Positions 4,456-9,128 of a stretch of DNA of 9,128 bases are shown here, piece by piece. A program made the translations under genes and the position numbers. The stretch is from contig JAHBAP020000235.1 of the NCBI GenBank assembly GCA_018500005.2, positions 1-9,128 on the forward strand, given 5' to 3'. The DNA comes from Mycobacterium sp. (lineage in GTDB: Bacteria; Actinomycetota; Actinomycetes; Mycobacteriales; Mycobacteriaceae). The first letter of the stretch is position 1. The number at the start of each line of letters is the position of its first letter. The notes under the pieces are model-generated. The model ran no database searches, had not been told where the DNA came from, and saw only the letters and a program-made list of their open reading frames with translations.

Positions 4456-6690
4456 TCAGCCGTGCCGATCACGGATGCTTTCGATATCGAGATAGCCGGT
4501 TCCGTCCTCGTGCGAGGAATAGTGCAACGAGATATGCGCCTCGTGTGTGACGCCGGGTGCGGTCACCGGGCGGAGGTCGTCGATGCAATCCTCGATCAGT
4601 TCGGTCACCAGCGAATCCAGCGCCGCGGCCGACACGGTGGCCGGTGCCAGCCGGGTGATGGTCCCGGCCGCCATGTCGATGACGTCGCCCGGACCGGCGA
4701 AACACAGCCTGGTTCCGGGCGCGATGAAATCGTCCCCCGCAAGCTCGGTCTTGAGCGGATCGATCTCGACCAGGACGGCCCCGCGCGCGCCGATCGCGGT
4801 GAGTTGGCTGTTGTCATGGTTGGCGATGACGCCGCTGTCTTCCAGAATGCCGAGCCCGAACCGCACGCCTTCCTCGGCGCAGGCGACGGCAAGGCGGCCC
4901 AGACGGCGCGAGGACGACAGTTTCTGGTCGACGATGGCGGCGCCGAATAACCCCAACCCTTCCTGGATCACCAGTCCGCGTCGTCCCATGTCCGAGGCAA
5001 TGCCGAAGCGCAGCGCTTCGTAGGACGTGCCGCCGCCGATCATGAAACCGGACAGTGCCGAGGCTGCGCCGCCGACCCCGACGATCATCGCGCCGGCCGC
5101 CTGCGCCCGCGCGATAGCGGTCAGCAGTGGGGTGACTTCGCCGCGGTACAGCAAGGACTCCACCAGCCGGATCTGGTTGCCGCCGGTCAGCACGATCGTG
5201 CGCAGGGCGGCGATCTGCTCGACCAATGCTTCATCGCGCATCAGGCGATCGACATTGTCGATGGTGACACCCAGGTCGGTGGCCTCGACGCCGTGCCCGT
5301 GCAGGGCGTCGACATACTCACGCGCGACTGCGCGCGGTTCGGCGGACGCTGCGGCAAGCACACCAACCGGCCCCGCGCACCGCGACGCCAGTTCCAGCAG
5401 CAGCGGGCTGCCACGGTCGAGCGGCGCCGAGCCCAGCATCATCACCCGCGCCTGCAGTCCCGGCTTGACGCCATAGTCACGGGACAGTGCGGCCCGCCGG
5501 TTCTCCGCCAGTTGTGCGGCATTGAGCTGGCGTGTCTGCATGCTGGCCCGGAAATCCACCGCCGTCATGCGGAAATCGCGCCCGCCGTCGGGAACGTAGG
5601 CCAGTGCACGGCCGCCTTCGCGGGAGATTTCGACGCTGGTGGCGCAACCCGCCCGGGGCTCTACCGCGCGGGCCCGATCCGCCGGGTAAGCCTCGGGGTC
5701 CCCCAGCACCAGCCGCGCCGCCAGATCGTAGAGCGTGTACGCGCCGAAGACGTTGCGCAGCGAGCGGGCAGGCGCGTCGTAAGTGATGTCCCGCGGGGTT
5801 ACCAGCCGCTTGCCCGGACCCGGCAGGACCTCTCCCATCTCCAGGTCCACGCTGTCACCGTCGTCGGCATAGCTGAAGACGATGTTGTCGATCAGCCTGT
5901 TACGTCGATCGACTTTCGCCTCCTGTAGATCGAAGACGAAGACGCCGTATTCGCCGATCACCCGGGCGAGGTTGCCCTCGACGAAGAACGCGGTGTTCTC
6001 GTCGATGCCGTAGCCGCGCTTCGCGCCGGAGGCCTGCATGCCGACGACCATCCGGCCGAACCGCCCGCGTTTGATGAAATGTTGGTCGACCATGCCCCAC
6101 GGAAAAAAGCCGAGTCCGGGCGCCAGCAGCATTCCGGGCTCGTCCGCGTCACCGACCACACCATAGGTCGCGGCTTCCAGCGATGTGCCGCCGGAGAACA
6201 TGACCTCGGACATGATCGCGGCCCCCGCGCTCGACCCGGCGACCAGCGAACCCCTGCGTTGTGCCTGGCGGATCGCCTTGAGCACCCGGCTTTCCCGGCC
6301 CCGCGGCGCGAGCGCGCCGGTGATCAGGGCCTGGTCGCCGCCGGTGAAATAGACGCTGCCGTAGTCCTCTACTAGATCGGCGATCGCTTTGTTCTGCGCG
6401 GCCCCGGGCGCCCCGGGGCCGTGAACCCCGGCCAGGACGGCATCGAAGCCATAGGCGCGAAAAACGCCGACGGTTTCGGCGCCGACCTCGTCGGGCACAC
6501 CCGACGCCGTCGCGAAGACGACGATCCTTCCGCCCGCAAGACGGTGCATCTCGTTGTAGATCGCGGCGTTGTCATCTTCCAGTCGGCCGCCGATGATCGC
6601 CAGTGTCGGGTGTCGCACCCGACGGTGGGCCGGTGCCGAGCGGGGCTCCCCGCGATGAGCGAATGGGAATCTGCCAGGTTTCCCTGTCAT
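4456..6690 (-). CDS. cphB: Two-domain cyanophycinase (active N-half, degenerate C-half)
   Basis: A 744-residue protein, more than twice the length of a single-domain cyanophycinase (about 270-290 residues). Residues 28-300 form one peptidase S51 (cyanophycinase) domain: TLAIIGG (29-35), FTGGDQ (115-120), the nucleophile elbow GSSAGA (152-157, Ser154), VDQHFIKRGR with His204, and GIDENTA with Glu231. Residues about 412-682 repeat the order with LTGGNQ (501-506), GVGGAAS (538-544), VDQKLSSSRR (587-596) and GILEDSG (614-620). In this second half Ser154 aligns with Gly540 and His204 with Lys590, so it should be inactive. The enzyme hydrolyses cyanophycin to beta-Asp-Arg dipeptides in the cytoplasm. 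Residues 300-410 link the halves and 683-744 add a tail I cannot assign. Start ATG 6690 overlaps the cphA stop (ATGA) and has AGGGAG before it inside cphA. Gene symbol by function; the tandem form may deserve its own name. Confidence 0.88.
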   Translation of the reverse strand: MTGKPGRFPFAHRGEPRSAPAHRRVRHPTLAIIGGRLEDDNAAIYNEMHRLAGGRIVVFATASGVPDEVGAETVGVFRAYGFDAVLAGVHGPGAPGAAQNKAIADLVEDYGSVYFTGGDQALITGALAPRGRESRVLKAIRQAQRRGSLVAGSSAGAAIMSEVMFSGGTSLEAATYGVVGDADEPGMLLAPGLGFFPWGMVDQHFIKRGRFGRMVVGMQASGAKRGYGIDENTAFFVEGNLARVIGEYGVFVFDLQEAKVDRRNRLIDNIVFSYADDGDSVDLEMGEVLPGPGKRLVTPRDITYDAPARSLRNVFGAYTLYDLAARLVLGDPEAYPADRARAVEPRAGCATSVEISREGGRALAYVPDGGRDFRMTAVDFRASMQTRQLNAAQLAENRRAALSRDYGVKPGLQARVMMLGSAPLDRGSPLLLELASRCAGPVGVLAAASAEPRAVAREYVDALHGHGVEATDLGVTIDNVDRLMRDEALVEQIAALRTIVLTGGNQIRLVESLLYRGEVTPLLTAIARAQAAGAMIVGVGGAASALSGFMIGGGTSYEALRFGIASDMGRRGLVIQEGLGLFGAAIVDQKLSSSRRLGRLAVACAEEGVRFGLGILEDSGVIANHDNSQLTAIGARGAVLVEIDPLKTELAGDDFIAPGTRLCFAGPGDVIDMAAGTITRLAPATVSAAALDSLVTELIEDCIDDLRPVTAPGVTHEAHISLHYSSHEDGTGYLDIESIRDRHG

Positions 6691-9109
6691 GTCTCCCTGT
6701 CATTCGCCGGGACGACCAGCACTCCGCGGTCATCCGAGGTCAAAACGAAGCCCTCGGGAACGTCGAAGGTGGATGCTGCCAAACGCTTTGCGACCGGCTC
6801 CGGCCCGGGCACGGTGAATTTGGGTGTGAAATGGACGATCTGCTTCCAGCACTGCGTGATCGCCTCGCAGAAGAACAACACCAAATCGTCGGGTTGTGCC
6901 ATCGAAAGCGCCGCATCGAGGGACTTGCTCTCCTCCTCGACGATGGTGATCGCCTCCGGTGCGACACCGTTGGCGATCAGGGCGGTTCGCATCAGTTGCG
7001 GGATCTCGTCGGGCCGGCGATCGCGCGGATCGTCGTCTCGATGGCAGATATAGATGTCGAAATGGCCGGCCACCTTGGCCGCAATCGCCGCCACGTCCTC
7101 GTTACGCCGGTCGCCCGGGCAGGTCACGCCGACGATCCGGCGGCCGCGCGGCTTGAGCCTGTCGACCACATCGACCATGGCTTCCACCGCGGCTTCGTTG
7201 TGCCCGTAGTCGAGGATCACGCGGAAACCGTGTTCATCGAACACGTTCATCCTCCCCGGGCTCTGGAAGAAGCTGTTATCGAAGGTGCGCAGTCCGGTGC
7301 GGATCTGATCGAGTGTCTTGTCCAGCGCGTAGGCCATACCGGCGGCGAACATGGCGTTTTCGACGTTGTGCAGTGCCTTGCCTTCCAGGGTGGCCCGAAC
7401 GAGACGGGTCCAGATCAGCGGCATCTGCCGGCCATTGTCGTAGATCACGATCTGGTCGCCGTTCACCCCCTGCTCAAGAACGACCGCGGGCTTGCCCAGG
7501 CGGATATGTTCGCGCACCAGTTCATGTTCCGGGTCGCGCGTCACGTACATGATCTGGTTGGCGGGGGAGAAGGCCGCCATTTTCAGCGTCTGCTCGTCGT
7601 CGGCGTTGAGCACCACCGTGCCGCGGGTCACCTCCGGGATGACACGTTTCACCCGGGCAAGTCCGTCCAGGGTGTCGACGCCGCCGAGGCCCAGATGGTC
7701 TGACGTCACGTTCAGGACCGCGCCCACATCGCAGAAGTTGTACCCCAGGCCGGAGCGGACGATCCCGCCGCGCGCCGTCTCCAGAACCGCGATGTCGACC
7801 GTGGGATCGCGCAGCACCATATTGGCGGAGTAGGGCCCGGTCATGTCGCCCTTGACGGTCACATTGCCGTCGATCACCACGGCGTCGGTGGAGGTCTGCC
7901 CCACGACATGGCCCGCCATCTTCAGAATGTGCGCCAGCATGCGCGAGCACGTGGTCTTGCCGTTCGTTCCGGTCAGGGCGGCGATGGGAACGCGCGCCTG
8001 GGTTCCCGGCGGGAAGAGCATGTCCATGATCGCCCCACCCACGTCGCGCGGGGTGCCCTCGGACGGCGCGATATGCATGCGAAGACCAGGGCCCGCATTG
8101 ATCTCGCAGATGCCGCCGCCGGTCTCGCGATAGCTCTTGGTGATGTCGGTGGTCAGGAAGTCCACGGCGCCGACATCGAGCCCGATGGACCGGATCGCCC
8201 GCTCGGCCATCAACTTGTTGTCGGGGTGGATGGTGTCGGTGACATCCACCGCCGTGCCGCCCGTCGAAATGTTCGCGGTCTTGCGCAGGTACACCTCCTC
8301 GCCCTCGGCGGGAACCGTCTCCGTGCTGTATCCCTTTTCCTCGAGCAAGCCCTTGGCCTGGTCGTCGAGTTCGAGCCGGGTTAACACGTTTTCATGCCCG
8401 ACGCCACGGCGCGGGTCCTGATTGACGATGTCCACCAGCTCGGCAATGGTGTGGCGCCCGTCGCCCTTCACATGGCCCGGCACCCGGCGCGCGGCGGCGA
8501 CGAGTTGTCCGTTGACCACCAGAAGCCGGTGGTCGTCGCCGCGCAGCATGGTCTCCACCACCACGGCAGATCCTTCGGCATCAGCGGTCTCGAAGGCCGC
8601 GGCGACGTCGTCCTCGGACGTGATGTCGACGGTGACGCCCCGGCCGTGATTGCCGTCGAGCGGTTTGATGACCACGGGATAGCCGATCCGCTTCGCCGCG
8701 CTTATCGCCTCGTCCACGTCGTAGACCACCCGCTGCTTCGGCACTGGCAGACCGAGGTCGGCCAGGAGTCTGTTGGCGAGATTCTTGTCCGACGCGATTT
8801 CGACGGCGATATGCGAGGTCTTCGACGTCAGCGCCGCCTCGATTCGCTGTTGGTACTTGCCCTGGCCGACCTGGATCAGGCTGGCGTCGTTGAGCCGGTA
8901 GACCGGAATGTCGCGGGCCTGGGCCGCACGCACCAATTCCATGGCCGAGGGCCCCAGCGAACGCCTGTCGGCGTAGTCCAGGAAATCTTCGACGTCTTTG
9001 TGGAGGTCGGGAGTCCCCTCCTCGGCGTCCTGAGAGTGTCTGGCGATGGCTGCGAGCATGTCGCAAGCCACCTCGCCGGCTTCGACGCCGATGTCCTCAT
9101 TGCTGTAGC
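6687..9109 (-). CDS. cphA: Cyanophycin synthetase, 5' end missing
   Basis: The frame is open to the contig end, so the gene is cut. About 806 codons are present, and the well-studied enzymes have roughly 870-900. Positions here count from GTG 9071, which is internal; upstream codons read YSNEDIGVEAGE, a CphA-like sequence. An ATP-grasp domain (about 95-350) has KPLDGNHGRGV (136-146) and EINAGPGLRMH (323-333). A Mur-ligase-like domain follows, with P-loop GTNGKTT (368-374), ARGGIVRSGLGY (433-444), PGRMN (605-609) and DYGHN (621-625). CphA makes multi-L-arginyl-poly-L-aspartate without a ribosome: the ATP-grasp site adds Asp to the backbone and the Mur-like site adds Arg to each side-chain carboxylate, one ATP each. 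Both nucleotide sites look intact, which favours a CphA1-type enzyme over the dipeptide-joining CphA2. It heads the visible operon, and its TGA overlaps the next ATG. Confidence 0.93.
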
Positions 9110-9128
9110 CTGTCTCTTATACACATCT
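9110..9128. other. Nextera/Tn5 mosaic-end adapter at the contig end (artefact)
   Basis: CTGTCTCTTATACACATCT is exactly the 19-bp Tn5 mosaic end used in transposon-based library preparation. It abruptly ends the cphA frame. It is not genomic, and it marks 9109 (or 9110) as the last trustworthy base. No such sequence is at the left end. Confidence 0.97.

Noticed and set aside
6603..7703. A 366-codon open frame on the + strand opposite cphA and the cyanophycinase start
   Set aside because: It lies antisense to strongly recognised cphA sequence, shows no domain of its own, and is the kind of open shadow frame that high-GC third positions produce.

Overview
The window is GC-rich, densely coding DNA. 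GTG starts are common, -35 boxes are weak or absent, and one gene has a likely leaderless promoter, all of which suits an actinobacterium, perhaps of the Mycobacteriales. That placement is inference: no rRNA or other marker gene is present. The last 19 bases (9110-9128) are a sequencing-library transposon adapter, so the window ends at a contig end and the gene there is cut.

Left part (1-1517). Bases 1-229 hold no gene I can support. A MazEF-type toxin-antitoxin pair follows on the + strand: a short MazE-like (DUF3018) antitoxin at 230-457, overlapping a MazF/PemK endoribonuclease toxin at 454-783. A perfect 12-bp palindrome lies over the likely -10 box just before the antitoxin. The pair converges on a GNAT-family acetyltransferase on the - strand (924-1517). 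The 140 bp between them are rich in inverted repeats.

Middle (1518-2941). A 361-bp gap with no gene separates the acetyltransferase from galE (UDP-glucose 4-epimerase, + strand, 1879-2895), which looks complete and intact.

Right part (2942-9109, all - strand, transcribed from right to left). This is a compact cyanophycin operon. Its order is cphA (cyanophycin synthetase, 5' end lost at the contig end), a two-domain cyanophycinase, a small PIN-like ORF, and a zinc-dependent M14/AstE-aspartoacylase-type hydrolase. The genes overlap by 4 nt or lie 4-19 nt apart. CphA would polymerise Asp and Arg into cyanophycin, and cyanophycinase would cut it to beta-Asp-Arg. The zinc hydrolase is a plausible but unproven candidate for the last step, opening the dipeptide or a related isopeptide.

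The most unusual points are these. The second half of the cyanophycinase keeps the fold signature but has lost the nucleophile Ser and the His. A 36-bp tandem repeat is inserted in frame in the zinc hydrolase just before its HxxE motif. The small PIN-like protein lacks the third acidic residue.
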